Assembly: GCA_002840015.1 (NCBI GenBank) | Contig: PGZE01000011.1 | Span: forward strand, 108,284-172,283 | Source of the DNA: Gammaproteobacteria bacterium HGW-Gammaproteobacteria-2 | GTDB lineage: Bacteria > Pseudomonadota > Gammaproteobacteria > Xanthomonadales > Xanthomonadaceae | DNA length: 64,000 nucleotides | Reading direction: 5' to 3' | Notes under the pieces: model-generated | Databases searched by the model: none | Told to the model about the DNA's origin: nothing | The model's input: only the letters and a program-made list of their open reading frames with translations | Part shown: one piece after another, positions 27,146 through 37,884 of the stretch | Numbering within the stretch: the stretch's first letter is position 1 | How the letters are laid out: each line of letters opens with the position of its first letter | Position numbers and translations under genes: made by a program

Positions 27146-29634
27146 CCACCCGCCGCGACTTCATCCGCCAGTCCGCCGCTGTCACCGCCGCTACGGTTGC
27201 CGGTATCGCCTTGCCCGCAGGTGCCGCCAACATCGTGCTGGAACGGCCGGTAACCGAATTGAAGTGGTCCAAGGCGCCGTGCCGGTTCTGCGGCACCGGA
27301 TGCGGCATCAATGTTGCGGTAAAAAATGACCGGGTGGTGGCCACCCATGGTGATGTCCATGCCGAGGTCAATCGCGGTCTGAGCTGCGTCAAGGGCTATT
27401 TTCTGGCCAAGATCATGTACGGCGCTGATCGCCTCACCACACCGTTGCTGCGCAAGAAGGACGGCGCCTACGCCAAGGATGGCGAGTTCACCCCGGTTTC
27501 CTGGGATGAAGCATTTGATGTGATGGCCGCGCAGTTCAAGCGCACGCTCAAGGAAAAAGGGCCGACTGCGGTCGGCATGTTCGGTTCCGGGCAATGGACG
27601 GTGTGGGAAGGTTACGCCGCCAATAAATTGTTCAAGGCCGGCTTTCGCAGTAACAACATCGATCCCAATGCCCGCCATTGCATGGCGTCGGCGGTAATGG
27701 GCTTCATGCGCACCTTCGGCATGGATGAGCCGATGGGCTGCTACGACGACATGGAGCAGGCCGATGCCTTCGTGCTGTGGGGCTCGAACATGGCCGAGAT
27801 GCACCCGATCCTGTGGACGCGCATCACCGATCGGCGCCTCTCGCACCCGCACGTAAAAGTAGCCGTGTTGTCCACCTTCGAGCATCGCAGTTTCGATCTG
27901 GCCGACATCCCGATCGTGTTCACCCCGCAGTCGGATCTGGTGATCCTCAACTACATCGCCAATCACATCATTCAAAGCGGCAACATCAATCGCGATTTCC
28001 TCGCGAAGCACGCCAGCTTCAAACGCGGTGTCACCGACATCGGCTACGGCCTGCGCCCGGAGCACCCGCTGGAGCAGGCTGCCACCCACGCCGCCGATGC
28101 CAACAGCGGTGAAGTGATCGGTTTCGCTGAGTTTGCCGAGTTCGTCAAGCCCTACACCCTCGATTACGCGGTAAAAATGAGCGGTGCCGAACGCGGCTGG
28201 CTGCAACAACTTGCCGCGCTGTATGCCGACCCGAAAGTCAAGGTGATGAGCCTGTGGACGATGGGTTTCAACCAGCACACGCGCGGGGTGTGGGCCAACA
28301 ACATGGTCTACAACCTGCATCTGCTGACCGGCAAGATCGCCACCCCCGGCAACAGCCCGTTCTCGCTCACCGGGCAGCCATCGGCCTGCGGCACCGCACG
28401 CGAAGTGGGCACCTTCTCACATCGCCTGCCTGCCGACTTGGTGGTGATGAACCCGGCACATCGTGCCACCGCCGAAAAAATCTGGAAGCTGCCGGCAGGC
28501 ACCATCCAGGAGAAGCCGGGTCTGCATGCGGTGGCGCAAAACCGCGCACTCAAGGATGGCAAGCTCAATGCCTACTGGGTGCAGGTCAACAACAACATCC
28601 AGGCCAGTGCCAATACCGGCAACGAGGGCATCGTCGGTTATCGCAATCCCGACAACTTCATTGTGGTCTCCGATGCCTACCCGACGGTCACCGCGCAGGC
28701 AGCCGATTTGATTTTGCCGACCGCGATGTGGGTGGAAAAGGAAGGCGCGTACGGCAATGCCGAGCGGCGCACGCAGTTCTGGCACGAACTGGTGCCGGCG
28801 CCGGGGCAATCGCGTTCGGATCTGTGGCAGTTGATGGAGTTTTCCAAGCGCTTCACCACCGATGAAGTGTGGCCCGAGGAGCTGCTGGCGGCGAACCCGG
28901 CGTATCGCGGCAAGACCCTGTTCGAGGTCCTGTTCAAGAACGGCCAGGTCGATCGGTTTCCGCTCAGCGATATTGAAGCGGGTTACGCCAACCACGAATC
29001 GCAAGACTTCGGTTTTTACGTGCAGAAAGGTCTGTTCGAGGAATACGCGCAGTTTGGCCGTGGCCACGGCCACGATCTGGCCGATTTCGATGCCTATCAC
29101 GCCACCCGCGGCCTGCGCTGGCCGGTGGTCGATGGCAAGGAAACGCGCTGGCGCTACAAGGAAGGCACCGACCCCTACGTCAAGCCGGGCACGGATTTTC
29201 AGTTCTACGGTAACGCCGACGGCAAGGCGGTGATCTGGGCGCTGCCCTACGAGCCGCCGGCCGAGTCACCCGATGCCGAATACGACCTGTGGTTGAGCAC
29301 CGGCCGCGTGCTGGAGCACTGGCATTCGGGCTCGATGACGATGCGCGTGCCCGAGCTGTACAAGAGCTTCCCGCAGGCGCCGGTGTTCATGCACCCGGAT
29401 GATGCGGTGGCCCGTGGTTTGCGCCGTGGCGATGAGGCGCGGCTGATTTCGCGCCGTGGCGAGGTTCGTGCGCGGGTCGAAACCCGAGGCCGCAATCGCC
29501 CGCCGCGCGGCCTGGTGTTCGTGCCGTGGTTCGATGCCAGCGTGTTGATCAACAAGCTCACGCTCGATGCCACCGACCCGATATCCAAGCAGACCGACTT
29601 CAAGAAATGCGCCTGCCGCATCGAAAAGGTTTGA
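27142..29634 (+). CDS. napA: Periplasmic nitrate reductase catalytic subunit
   Basis: 830 residues, full length. A Tat signal ([10 protein letters not shown]) targets the folded enzyme to the periplasm. The [4Fe-4S] cluster motif is CRFCGTGCG with the fourth Cys in GLSCVKGY. The molybdenum-ligand Cys lies in [15 protein letters not shown], and the bis-MGD binding regions ([24 protein letters not shown]) are intact. It reduces nitrate to nitrite with electrons from NapB and NapC. No nitrite reductase genes occur in the window. Confidence 0.97.
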   Translation: MTTRRDFIRQSAAVTAATVAGIALPAGAANIVLERPVTELKWSKAPCRFCGTGCGINVAVKNDRVVATHGDVHAEVNRGLSCVKGYFLAKIMYGADRLTTPLLRKKDGAYAKDGEFTPVSWDEAFDVMAAQFKRTLKEKGPTAVGMFGSGQWTVWEGYAANKLFKAGFRSNNIDPNARHCMASAVMGFMRTFGMDEPMGCYDDMEQADAFVLWGSNMAEMHPILWTRITDRRLSHPHVKVAVLSTFEHRSFDLADIPIVFTPQSDLVILNYIANHIIQSGNINRDFLAKHASFKRGVTDIGYGLRPEHPLEQAATHAADANSGEVIGFAEFAEFVKPYTLDYAVKMSGAERGWLQQLAALYADPKVKVMSLWTMGFNQHTRGVWANNMVYNLHLLTGKIATPGNSPFSLTGQPSACGTAREVGTFSHRLPADLVVMNPAHRATAEKIWKLPAGTIQEKPGLHAVAQNRALKDGKLNAYWVQVNNNIQASANTGNEGIVGYRNPDNFIVVSDAYPTVTAQAADLILPTAMWVEKEGAYGNAERRTQFWHELVPAPGQSRSDLWQLMEFSKRFTTDEVWPEELLAANPAYRGKTLFEVLFKNGQVDRFPLSDIEAGYANHESQDFGFYVQKGLFEEYAQFGRGHGHDLADFDAYHATRGLRWPVVDGKETRWRYKEGTDPYVKPGTDFQFYGNADGKAVIWALPYEPPAESPDAEYDLWLSTGRVLEHWHSGSMTMRVPELYKSFPQAPVFMHPDDAVARGLRRGDEARLISRRGEVRARVETRGRNRPPRGLVFVPWFDASVLINKLTLDATDPISKQTDFKKCACRIEKV

Positions 29635-29645
29635 GGAGAATCGCC

Positions 29646-30143
29646 ATGCGTATTACCGCGATAATCGCACTGCTGATGCTGGGCCTGCTTTGGCTCGCTG
29701 GCGCATCGGCGCAAGACCCCAATGCCGATGTGTCGGTGGCTGCTGGCGAGTACCACTCCATCGACGCCATGCGTCGCGGTGAAGCGTTGACCAGCGAGCC
29801 GGCAGCGGCGCCGATGGCACGGGTGGAAAACACCGATCGCCGGCGCCAGCGCGCATGGCCCGAACAGCCACCCACCATCCCGCACAGCATCGATGGCTAT
29901 CAGGTCGACAAGAACGCCAATCGCTGCCTGTTGTGCCATGCCCGTGCCAATGCCGAAACCTTCCAGGCGCCGATGGTCAGCGTCACCCATTTCATGGATC
30001 GCGATAGCCAGATACTGGCGCAAATCTCGGCGCGCCGTTATTTCTGCACCCAATGCCATGTGGTGCAAACCGATGCCCGGCTGCTGGTAGGCAGTACCTT
30101 CGTCGATGTAGACACCCTGCTGCAAGCCAGCAAGGAGCGCTGA
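29646..30143 (+). CDS. napB: Diheme cytochrome c subunit NapB
   Basis: 165 residues from the ATG at 29646 (GAGGAGA upstream), with a signal peptide ending LAGASAQ. Two c-type heme sites, CLLCH and CTQCH, and distal His residues (VSVTHFMD) match NapB, the electron-transfer partner of NapA in the periplasm. Confidence 0.95.
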   Translation: MRITAIIALLMLGLLWLAGASAQDPNADVSVAAGEYHSIDAMRRGEALTSEPAAAPMARVENTDRRRQRAWPEQPPTIPHSIDGYQVDKNANRCLLCHARANAETFQAPMVSVTHFMDRDSQILAQISARRYFCTQCHVVQTDARLLVGSTFVDVDTLLQASKER

Positions 30144-30146
30144 ACC

Positions 30147-30746
30147 ATGGCGGCCCGTTTACGTTTACTGGCACGTCGTTACTGGCAGGTATTGCGCCGG
30201 CCCAGCGTGCATTTCAGCCTGGGCTTCCTCACCATCGGCGGTTTTATCGCCGGTGTGGTGTTCTGGGGGGCGTTCAACACCGCGCTGGAAGCCACCAACT
30301 CCGAAGCGTTCTGCACCGGTTGCCACGAGATGCGCGATAACGTGTTTGAAGAGCTCAAGCACACCATCCATTACAGCAACCGCTCCGGCGTGCGCGCCAC
30401 CTGCCCGGATTGCCACGTACCGCACCAGTGGACCGACAAGATCGCACGCAAGATGCAGGCCTCCAAAGAGGTCTGGGGCAAGTTGTTTGGCACCATCAAT
30501 ACCCGAGAGAAATTTCTTGAGAAGCGATTGGAGTTGGCCGCACACGAATGGCAACGCCTGAAGGCCAACGACTCGCTGGAATGCCGCAACTGCCACAATT
30601 TTGCCTACATGGATTTCACCCGACAAAGCCCGCGTGCTGGCCAGATACACGCACGTTGGCTGCAAGAGAGCGACAAGACCTGCATCGATTGCCACAAGGG
30701 CGTGGCGCATCGCCTGCCCGACATGGCTGGCGTACCGCAGGGTTGA
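30147..30746 (+). CDS. napC: Membrane-anchored tetraheme cytochrome NapC
   Basis: 199 residues with one N-terminal membrane helix ([17 protein letters not shown]) and four heme motifs CTGCH, CPDCH, CRNCH and CIDCH, as in the NapC/NirT quinol dehydrogenase family. It passes electrons from quinol to NapB. It is the last gene of napEFDABC; no napGH is present, so quinol oxidation rests on NapC. Confidence 0.96.
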   Translation: MAARLRLLARRYWQVLRRPSVHFSLGFLTIGGFIAGVVFWGAFNTALEATNSEAFCTGCHEMRDNVFEELKHTIHYSNRSGVRATCPDCHVPHQWTDKIARKMQASKEVWGKLFGTINTREKFLEKRLELAAHEWQRLKANDSLECRNCHNFAYMDFTRQSPRAGQIHARWLQESDKTCIDCHKGVAHRLPDMAGVPQG

Positions 30747-30936
30747 TCGTCACGCCACGCATTGCCCCGTTCGGTGACGCACGGGGGGGCGAAGCACATG
30801 GACGGGCAAGTGCCGCCGATGCATGGTGAGGGCACGGGCAGATATTTTGCGCCGCAACTGCACCAGTAACCGGGTGCAACACCGGAGCAGTTGCCGAACG
30901 CGCAGGTGGCCCGCCACTACGCGGCCATATCACGAG

Positions 30937-32289
30937 CTACAACGGCGTCAAGCGTGTGCGCACCATGGTGTCGGCGGCGTCGAGGTCGATCTGCTCAATG
31001 CGGCTGCAGCCGGCGCAGGCGTCGATCAATATCTGTCGCTGGATGCGCCCGCGTGCGAGCGCGATGGCGTAGGGTACGTGCTGGAAACTGACCATGGTGT
31101 AGCGCGGCACGAACAGGCACGGATTGCGCTGCGCGAGAACGGTTTCGAGTTGCCGTTGCAGCAGAAAATCGGGGTCGCGCACCTGGTCGCGCATTTCACC
31201 GTAATTTTCAAGCGCCATGGTCTGGATGGCGAGGGCATTGGGCTGGCGCTCGGCACTGAACGAGGCAAAGGCGCTGGCGATGTCGTTGTCGCGTTGCAAG
31301 TGTTCGGCCAGTGCCACGCAATCCTCGAACGCGCAGTTCATGCCCTGGCCGTGAAATGGCACCATCGCATGGGCGGCGTCGCCAAGCACCACGGCGCGGT
31401 TGTCGAGGTGCCAGCGTTGCAGGTAAAGCGTTGCCAGCGGGCTGGTGGGGTGGGCGGCAAAGTCGCGGGCGAGATCGGGCATCTGTGCGAACGCATCCGG
31501 GAAGTCGCGGGTGAACAGCGCCATGGCATCGGCGGCGCTGCTGACGGTGGCAAAGCTGGTTTCGCCCTGGTGCGGTAAAAACAGGGTGACGGTAAAGCTG
31601 CGCTCGGTGTTGGGTAGCGCGATGCACATGTAGCCGCCACGCGGCCAGATGTGCAAAGCGTGTGGCTCCAGGCGAAAGCCACCGTCGTCTGCTGGCGGAA
31701 TTTCAAGTTCTTTGTACGCATGCTCCAGCGGCTCCACCCGCTCGCCCAGCGCGGTGTGTTCATTCATCGCACGGCGCACCGCCGAGCCGGCGCCATCGGC
31801 ACCCACCAATACCGCGAAATCCATTTCGCTGCGGCTGCGGTCGTGATCGTTGACCACGTTGAGGCAGCGGCGGTCAAAATCGATGCTGTCGATGCGGTGA
31901 TGAAAATGGATGCGCGCACCAGCGGCTTCAGCGGCATCGAGCAAAATATGGTTGAGCCGGCCACGATGCACGGAGTGGATGACATGGCCGTCGTCACTGC
32001 CATAACGCTGCAGCTGCACATGGCCATCGCTGAAGTGAACCATGCGGCCACGCATCATCACCGAGCGCGCCAGCACCTCCTTGTCCAGCCCGGCCACGCT
32101 CAATGCATGCAGGCCGCGCTCGGCCAGCGCGAGGTTGATCGAGCGACCGGATTCGTAGCCACGGATGCGCTGGTCGGGCCGTTTTTCCAGTACATCGACC
32201 TGCCAGCCACGACGGGCGAGCAGAGTGGCAAGCAGGGCGCCGGCGAGTCCGGCGCCGGCAATCAGGATACGGCGGGGTGTGATGGTCAA
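30937..32289 (-). CDS. kmo: Kynurenine 3-monooxygenase
   Basis: A 450-residue flavoprotein hydroxylase converting L-kynurenine to 3-hydroxykynurenine with NADPH and oxygen. The N-terminal FAD motif is IAGAGLAGALLATLLARRGW and the second FAD motif is GDAAHAMVPFHGQGMNCAFE. The C-terminal helix region seen in mitochondrial forms is absent, as in bacteria. The start appears to be TTG at 32289 with TGGAA about ten bases upstream, 16 bases after kynU. With kynU and haao it forms the lower kynurenine pathway; no tryptophan dioxygenase or formamidase is in the window. Confidence 0.93.
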   Translation of the reverse strand: MTITPRRILIAGAGLAGALLATLLARRGWQVDVLEKRPDQRIRGYESGRSINLALAERGLHALSVAGLDKEVLARSVMMRGRMVHFSDGHVQLQRYGSDDGHVIHSVHRGRLNHILLDAAEAAGARIHFHHRIDSIDFDRRCLNVVNDHDRSRSEMDFAVLVGADGAGSAVRRAMNEHTALGERVEPLEHAYKELEIPPADDGGFRLEPHALHIWPRGGYMCIALPNTERSFTVTLFLPHQGETSFATVSSAADAMALFTRDFPDAFAQMPDLARDFAAHPTSPLATLYLQRWHLDNRAVVLGDAAHAMVPFHGQGMNCAFEDCVALAEHLQRDNDIASAFASFSAERQPNALAIQTMALENYGEMRDQVRDPDFLLQRQLETVLAQRNPCLFVPRYTMVSFQHVPYAIALARGRIQRQILIDACAGCSRIEQIDLDAADTMVRTRLTPL

Positions 32290-32304
32290 CGCAGGTTCCA
32301 GGGG

Positions 32305-33579
32305 TCAGACGTGTGCGCGCCATTGCGCAATGGCGAGTACCGCGCGCAACACGTCGATGTGGCGGTTATACAGCGGGGTGGGCGATAACCGGATGACATC
32401 CGGCTCGCGCCAATCGCCCACGATACCGTGTGCGAGCAGATATTCGAAGAGGTCGCGGCCCTGGGCACGCCCCGCGCGCACCCGCAGGCTGAGCTGGCAG
32501 CCGCGTTGCTGCGGGTCGGACGGGGTGAGGATGTGCAGGGTGTCGTCGAGTTGTTCGCGGATCAGCGCGGCAAGGTAACCGGTGAGCTGCACCGATTTGC
32601 TGCGCAATGCGCCCATGCCGGCGCGCTGGAACTGCGCCAGCGAAGCGCGCAGCGGCGCCAGCGACAGGATCGGCGGGTTGGAGACCTGCCAGCCTTCGGC
32701 GCCGGGGCTGGGCGTAAACTCGGGCGCCATCGCAAAGCGGGTGGCCGCTTCGTGGCCCCACCAACCGGCCAGCCGTGGCAGGCCGCTGTGCGCGTGGCGT
32801 TGATGCACAAAGGCTGCGGCAATCGCACCAGGGCCGGCGTTCAGGTATTTGTAGGTACACCAGACCGCGAAGTCGGCGTCGCTGTCGTGCAGCGCCAGCG
32901 GCACATTGCCAGCCGCATGCGCGAGATCAAAGCCGGCGACGGCGCCCACCGCATGCGCGCAGGCGGTGATGCGGGCGATATCGAGCACTTGCCCGGTGCG
33001 GTATTGCACGCCGGGCAGCAGCACCAGCGCCAGCGTGTTGCCGTGTTCGGCAATCGCGGCATCGATCGCATCGCTACTGAACAAGCCATCGGCCAAGTCG
33101 GGCTGCAATGTAATCAGCGTCGAAGCCGGATCAAGGCCATGCCAACGCAGTTGTGATTCGACCGCATGATGATCGGAGGGAAATGCGCCCGCTTCGATCA
33201 GCAGTTTGTTGCGGGTGCCGTCAGGGCGATAAAAGCTGGCCAGCATCAGATGCAGGTTGACGGTGAGGGTGTTCATCGCCACCACTTCCAGCGGCTGCGC
33301 GCCGACCAGCTGCGCCAGCGGTTCGCGGATGCTGTCCAGCGTGTGCAGCCATGGTCGCGGGCCGTGGAAGTGGCCTTCCACAGCACGCTGCGACCAGGCA
33401 TCGAGTTCTTCTTCTACTGCGTCACGCGCGGCATGCGGCATCAGCCCCAGCGAATTGCCGCACAGATAGATCTGCTCATCGTCGCCGTGGCGCGGGAACG
33501 CAAACTCGCTGCGAAATGCTTGCAGCGGATCGGCAGCATCCAGGGCCAGGGCGTGGGCTTCACTGAACAGCGAACTCAT
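32305..33579 (-). CDS. kynU: Kynureninase
   Basis: A PLP-dependent hydrolase of 424 residues that cleaves 3-hydroxykynurenine to 3-hydroxyanthranilate and alanine. [11 protein letters not shown], the cofactor region [12 protein letters not shown] and the PLP-lysine segment [12 protein letters not shown] are typical. The ATG at 33579 is chosen because it overlaps the haao stop as ATGA. Confidence 0.95.
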   Translation of the reverse strand: MSSLFSEAHALALDAADPLQAFRSEFAFPRHGDDEQIYLCGNSLGLMPHAARDAVEEELDAWSQRAVEGHFHGPRPWLHTLDSIREPLAQLVGAQPLEVVAMNTLTVNLHLMLASFYRPDGTRNKLLIEAGAFPSDHHAVESQLRWHGLDPASTLITLQPDLADGLFSSDAIDAAIAEHGNTLALVLLPGVQYRTGQVLDIARITACAHAVGAVAGFDLAHAAGNVPLALHDSDADFAVWCTYKYLNAGPGAIAAAFVHQRHAHSGLPRLAGWWGHEAATRFAMAPEFTPSPGAEGWQVSNPPILSLAPLRASLAQFQRAGMGALRSKSVQLTGYLAALIREQLDDTLHILTPSDPQQRGCQLSLRVRAGRAQGRDLFEYLLAHGIVGDWREPDVIRLSPTPLYNRHIDVLRAVLAIAQWRAHV

Positions 33580-34106
33580 GGGCTTGGCTCCGGTGCCGGG
33601 TGTACGTGGTCGCATTGGCTGCAGGTGCGGTGGGCAAGCGAGGCATGGAAACGCGCAAAGACGGGCGGCAGGTCGGTTTCGATATTGCCCAGCGCGAAAT
33701 GTTCCTCGTACAGCTTGTGGTTGCAGTTCGGGCAGAACCAGGCCAGTGCGTCGCGTTCATGTGCCAGACGCTTGCGTTCGATCACCAGGCCGATCGAACC
33801 GGCGGTGCGTTGCGGCGAGTGCCACACCTTCGGCGGCAGGTAGAACAACTCGCCGGCGCTGATCGGTATCTCGCGCATGGCCCCGGCCTCCTGCACGCGC
33901 AGGCACATGGTGCCTTCGATCTGGTAGAAAAACTCCGGCCCTTCGTCGTAATGAAAGTCGCTGCGCACGTTGGGGCCAGCGACCACCATCACGATGAAAT
34001 CGTCATCGACGATGCAGCGGTTGCCGACTGGCGGCTTGAGCTGATCGCGGTGCGCTTGAATCCATGCATGCAGCTTGATCGGTGGCGGCAGTGCTACAAC
34101 GGGCAT
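33576..34106 (-). CDS. haao: 3-Hydroxyanthranilate 3,4-dioxygenase
   Basis: A 176-residue cupin enzyme opening 3-hydroxyanthranilate on the way to quinolinate and NAD or to full degradation. Iron ligands are His52, Glu58 ([15 protein letters not shown]) and His96 (PKVWHSPQR). A second rubredoxin-like iron site of bacterial forms is complete with Cys125, Cys128, Cys162 and Cys165. The ATG at 34106 has GGAA upstream. Confidence 0.95.
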   Translation of the reverse strand: MPVVALPPPIKLHAWIQAHRDQLKPPVGNRCIVDDDFIVMVVAGPNVRSDFHYDEGPEFFYQIEGTMCLRVQEAGAMREIPISAGELFYLPPKVWHSPQRTAGSIGLVIERKRLAHERDALAWFCPNCNHKLYEEHFALGNIETDLPPVFARFHASLAHRTCSQCDHVHPAPEPSP

Positions 34107-34168
34107 CGCGGTTCCGGGTGATGTGCAAGACACGCTAGTTTACCCGGTCATCGCTGCGCGATATGAAA

Positions 34169-35554
34169 TCAACCCGCGCGGCAATGCCGGGCGATGTACT
34201 GCGCGTGGTCGGGCAGTGCGGCGCTGGCTTCTTCGCTGATCCGGCGCAGGCTGGCCAGCTTGCCCGCTGCATCCACCGAGCTGCGCAGGTCCACCAGTGC
34301 GCTGTAGTGCTGCGGCCAGACTTCCTGGCCGATCAATACCGCCAACCAGTTTGGGTTCTGGAACAGTTCCAGCGGCTCGGCGACGATCCGCCCCGAGCTG
34401 CGGAACTGATCGATCTTGTAGTGCAGGGTGTCGGGGATATCCATTGCGGCGGTATAGCGCCACAGCGGCGCATCGTCGCGGGCGATGGCCTTGTAATGCA
34501 GGATCAGGAAATCGCGCACCCGCTCGTATTCCTGGCCGGTGATGCGGTTGTATTCCTGTGCCAGCAAGGGTTCGCAGTAGCGGTCGGGAAACAGTGCCAG
34601 CAGCCGGGTGATGGCGCTCTGGATCAGGTGGATGCTGGTTGATTCCAGCGGTTCCATGAACCCGGCGGACAGGCCGATGGCGATGCAGTTGCGGTTCCAG
34701 AATGCCTTGCGCCGGCCAGTGGTGAAACGCAGCGGGCGCGGCGTGCCCAATGGCTCGCCTTCAAGGTTCGCCAGCAACACCGCCGTCGCCTCGTCATCGC
34801 TGCTGAACTGGCTGCAATAGACATGGCCGTTGCCCATCCGATGTTGCAGCGGAATCCGCCATTGCCAGCCGGCCTGCTGCGCGGTGGAACGCGTGTACGG
34901 TGTCAGTGCGCCATTGCCGTGCGTGCTGCCCACCGCCACCGCGCGATCACAGGGCAGCCAGTGCTGCCAGTTTTCGTAGCCGGTGTGCAGGGCGTCTTCG
35001 ATCAGCAGGCCGCGAAAGCCCGAGCAATCGATGAACAGATCGCCCTCGATCAACAGGCCGGCATCGAAGTGGTAGGCGTAGTCGTAGGTGGACTGGATGC
35101 GCTGGCGATCGGCCAGCGGCGGCGCGAACTTGTTGTTGCGCGCAGCAACCCAGGCCATGGCGTAGTCCTGCAATGGCGTGTCGTCACCGCGCGCGCGTTC
35201 CCGCAGCCAGTATTGGTAGAGCGGAACCGCGTCGAACTCGGCGCCGAACTGGCCGAACGGATGGAAGTAACGTTGCCCGAGCCGGGTCCAGTTGACGAAC
35301 TCGATGCCGAGCTTGAACGTGCCCTGGGTCGCCTTGATGAAGGTGTTTTCATCGATGCCAAGGGCGCGGTTGAACAACTTGATCGGCGGTATCGTCGCCT
35401 CGCCGACACCGACGATGCCGATCGCCTCGGATTCGATCAGCTCGATCCGGCAACTCGTGCCCAGTGTATTGGCCAGCGAAGCGGCGGTCATCCAGCCGGC
35501 GGTGCCGCCTCCGACAATGACAATGCGGCGAATGGCGCGATCTGCCTGTTCCAT
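34169..35554 (-). CDS. Flavin-dependent tryptophan halogenase family protein with an internal gap
   Basis: It has the FAD motif [19 protein letters not shown], the catalytic Lys81 (TFKLG), the halogenase signature W230-x-W232-x-I-P (WQWRIP) and Glu304 in [11 protein letters not shown], all as in PrnA-like enzymes. At 461 residues it is short. Around residues 166-170 DAGLL runs directly into [12 protein letters not shown], where relatives carry about 45-50 further residues of the FAD-binding domain (position about 35050). The deletion keeps frame, so a protein is made but its fold is doubtful. It is divergent from GH97/GH13 genes, as family members in carbohydrate loci often are, and 62 bases upstream of haao on the same strand. 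Substrate unknown. Confidence 0.85.
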   Translation of the reverse strand: MEQADRAIRRIVIVGGGTAGWMTAASLANTLGTSCRIELIESEAIGIVGVGEATIPPIKLFNRALGIDENTFIKATQGTFKLGIEFVNWTRLGQRYFHPFGQFGAEFDAVPLYQYWLRERARGDDTPLQDYAMAWVAARNNKFAPPLADRQRIQSTYDYAYHFDAGLLIEGDLFIDCSGFRGLLIEDALHTGYENWQHWLPCDRAVAVGSTHGNGALTPYTRSTAQQAGWQWRIPLQHRMGNGHVYCSQFSSDDEATAVLLANLEGEPLGTPRPLRFTTGRRKAFWNRNCIAIGLSAGFMEPLESTSIHLIQSAITRLLALFPDRYCEPLLAQEYNRITGQEYERVRDFLILHYKAIARDDAPLWRYTAAMDIPDTLHYKIDQFRSSGRIVAEPLELFQNPNWLAVLIGQEVWPQHYSALVDLRSSVDAAGKLASLRRISEEASAALPDHAQYIARHCRAG

Positions 35555-35768
35555 GGTGATTCCTCACAGCGATAGCGTCACTGTAGCGCCTGACAGTGGC
35601 GCCGTGCAGGTTGCAACAACATCTGTGGTGATGATGAATACGTATGCAGGCCGTTGTCGATACGCGCAGGGCACGCCTACGATGCAGGACGACTTGCAAC
35701 GACGGTCGGCGAAAGGCTTCGTGTCGTCGCCGCCCCGAATAACAACCACGCAAGCGAAGGGAGGCACG
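35555..35768. promoter_or_regulatory. Divergent promoter region between halogenase and GH97 gene
   Basis: This 214-base gap must hold the start signals of two divergent units. A symmetric ATACGTAT (35638-35645) inside GAATACGTATGC is the only obvious operator-like palindrome. I could not assign -35/-10 boxes with confidence. Confidence 0.35.
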
Positions 35769-37841
35769 ATGTACCGATATACCCGTTTGCTGCGATTGCG
35801 GATGTTTCTGGCCGTAGCTGGATCGTTGCTGTTTTCTGCAGGTTTGGCGGTTGCCGCCGAGCCGGCGTTGACGGCCAGTTCCCCCGATCATGTGTTGCAG
35901 GTACAGGTGCAGGTGCGCGATGGCAATCTGCAATATCAGCTGAGCCGTTTTGGTGTGCCGGTACTCGACTGGTCGCGTCTGGGGCTGCAATTTTCCGATG
36001 CGTCATCGCTCACTGATGGCCTTGCCATCGCCGACAGCAGCACGCGCGATGTTGATGACCGTTGGCAGCAGCCGTGGGGCGAGCGCCAGTGGGTACGCAA
36101 CCGTTACCGCGAGCTGCGCGTCAACTTCACCAGCGCCGATGCGCCGGCGATGGCGGTGGTATTCCGGGTGTACGACGAGGGCTTCGGGTTTCGCTATGAG
36201 GTGCCGGCTGATGCGCAGCATGCAAAACGCACGATCAGCAACGAGTTGACCGAGTTCGCATTCGTTGCTGATCACAAAACGTGGTGGAACGGTGCCTACC
36301 TGCCCAATCGCTACGAATACCTGTATCGCGAATCACCCCTGTCGGCGATCTGGAAAGCGGTAACGCCGTTGACGATGAAAACCGCGCAGGGTCTGTATCT
36401 CAGCGTACACGAGGCGGCGCTGGTGGATTACCCCGAGATGACCCTGGAGAACGTCGGCGGCAACCGGCTCAAGGCCGATCTGATTCCGTGGTCGGATGGC
36501 AGCAAGGTGAAAACCGAAGGTGCTTTCGTCACTCCGTGGCGCACGCTCACCGTGGCTGAGCGCGCAACCGGCCTGATCGATTCCGACCTGATATTGAACC
36601 TCAACGAACCCAACACGCTGGGTGATGTGTCGTGGCTGGAGCCAGGCAAATATGTGGGCGTGTGGTGGGAGATGCACATCCGCCAATCGACCTGGGCATC
36701 GGGCGACAAACACGGCGCCAACACCGCCAATGTGAAGCGTTTTATCGATTTCGCGGCCAAATACGGTTTCAAGGGCGTGCTGGTGGAGGGCTGGAATGTC
36801 GGCTGGGATGGCGACTGGATCGCCAACAGCGACCTGTTCAATTTCACTACCCCGTACCCGGATTACGATTTCGATGCATTGGCGCGTTATGCCAAAAACA
36901 AAGGCGTGCGCATCATCGGTCATCATGAAACCTCCGGTGGCATCGCCAATTACGAGAGCCAGCTTGAAGACGCGATGGCCTACATGCAGGCGCATGATGT
37001 GCGCGCGATCAAGACCGGCTACGTCAAGCAAAACGGTCTGATCGAGCGCATTGGCGATGCCGGCAAGCCAGTACACGAATGGCAACACGGCCAGTTCATG
37101 GTGCGCCATTACCAGAAGGTCGCAGAGGTCGCGGCGAAGCACCATATCGCGATCAACACCCACGAACCGATCAAGGACACCGGCCTGCGCCGCACCTGGC
37201 CCAACTGGATGACCCGCGAAGGCGCGCGCGGGCAGGAATACAACGCCTGGTCGGAAGGCAACGGCCCTGGCCACATCGCCAATCTGGCATTCACCCGCAT
37301 GTTGTCGGGGCCGATGGACTTTACCCCGGGCATCTTCGACCTCGGCAGCAAGCAGGCCATGGATGAGCGCAATCTAAGCAGCACCCTGGCCAAGCAACTG
37401 GCGCTGTATGTGGTGTTGTACAGTCCGTTGCAGATGGCGGCCGATCTGCCGGAAAACTACGAGGCCAAGCCCAAGGCATTCCAGTTCATCCGCGATGTGC
37501 CGGCGGACTGGGCGCAGAGCCGGGCAATCGATGGCGAGATCGGCGATTTTGTGGTGATTGCGCGCCAGGATCGCAACAGCCGCGACTGGTATCTCGGTGC
37601 GGTTGGCGACGAAAATGGCCGCTTGCTGAGTGTGCCGCTGGGCTTCCTCGAATCCGGGGTGCGTTATCAGGCACAAATCTACGCCGATGGCGTTGATGCG
37701 AGTTGGGACAAGAACCCCGAAGCGATCGAGATCAGCACCCGTGAAGTGAGCAGCAATGACGTGCTGCGGCTGCGTCTTGCACCGGGTGGCGGCAGTGCGA
37801 TTCGCTTTGTGCCGTTGCACAAGGCCGTTGCACCGCGCTGA
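35769..37841 (+). CDS. GH97 family alpha-glucosidase/alpha-galactosidase (SusB-like)
   Basis: 690 residues from the ATG at 35769 (AGGGAGG upstream), with a Sec signal ending LAVAAEP. The order of domains follows SusB: N-terminal beta-sandwich (super-sandwich) to about 290, central (beta/alpha)8 barrel with WWEMH, GFKGVLVEGWNVGWDGDW, HHETSGGIANYE and INTHEPIKDTGLRRTWPNW, then a C-terminal sheet domain. Presence of the Glu residues used by inverting GH97 members suggests alpha-glucosidase action on maltodextrins in the periplasm. It is followed 43 bases later by a GH13 gene, likely one transcript. Confidence 0.9.
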   Translation: MYRYTRLLRLRMFLAVAGSLLFSAGLAVAAEPALTASSPDHVLQVQVQVRDGNLQYQLSRFGVPVLDWSRLGLQFSDASSLTDGLAIADSSTRDVDDRWQQPWGERQWVRNRYRELRVNFTSADAPAMAVVFRVYDEGFGFRYEVPADAQHAKRTISNELTEFAFVADHKTWWNGAYLPNRYEYLYRESPLSAIWKAVTPLTMKTAQGLYLSVHEAALVDYPEMTLENVGGNRLKADLIPWSDGSKVKTEGAFVTPWRTLTVAERATGLIDSDLILNLNEPNTLGDVSWLEPGKYVGVWWEMHIRQSTWASGDKHGANTANVKRFIDFAAKYGFKGVLVEGWNVGWDGDWIANSDLFNFTTPYPDYDFDALARYAKNKGVRIIGHHETSGGIANYESQLEDAMAYMQAHDVRAIKTGYVKQNGLIERIGDAGKPVHEWQHGQFMVRHYQKVAEVAAKHHIAINTHEPIKDTGLRRTWPNWMTREGARGQEYNAWSEGNGPGHIANLAFTRMLSGPMDFTPGIFDLGSKQAMDERNLSSTLAKQLALYVVLYSPLQMAADLPENYEAKPKAFQFIRDVPADWAQSRAIDGEIGDFVVIARQDRNSRDWYLGAVGDENGRLLSVPLGFLESGVRYQAQIYADGVDASWDKNPEAIEISTREVSSNDVLRLRLAPGGGSAIRFVPLHKAVAPR

Positions 37842-37884
37842 TCGCGCGGCATCAATCAATCTGCGTTTCACACGGGAGTACTGC

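Noticed and set aside
30783..30869. Possible small gene between napC and kmo
   Set aside because: Only about 23 codons, no good ribosome site and no similarity to nap-associated small proteins.
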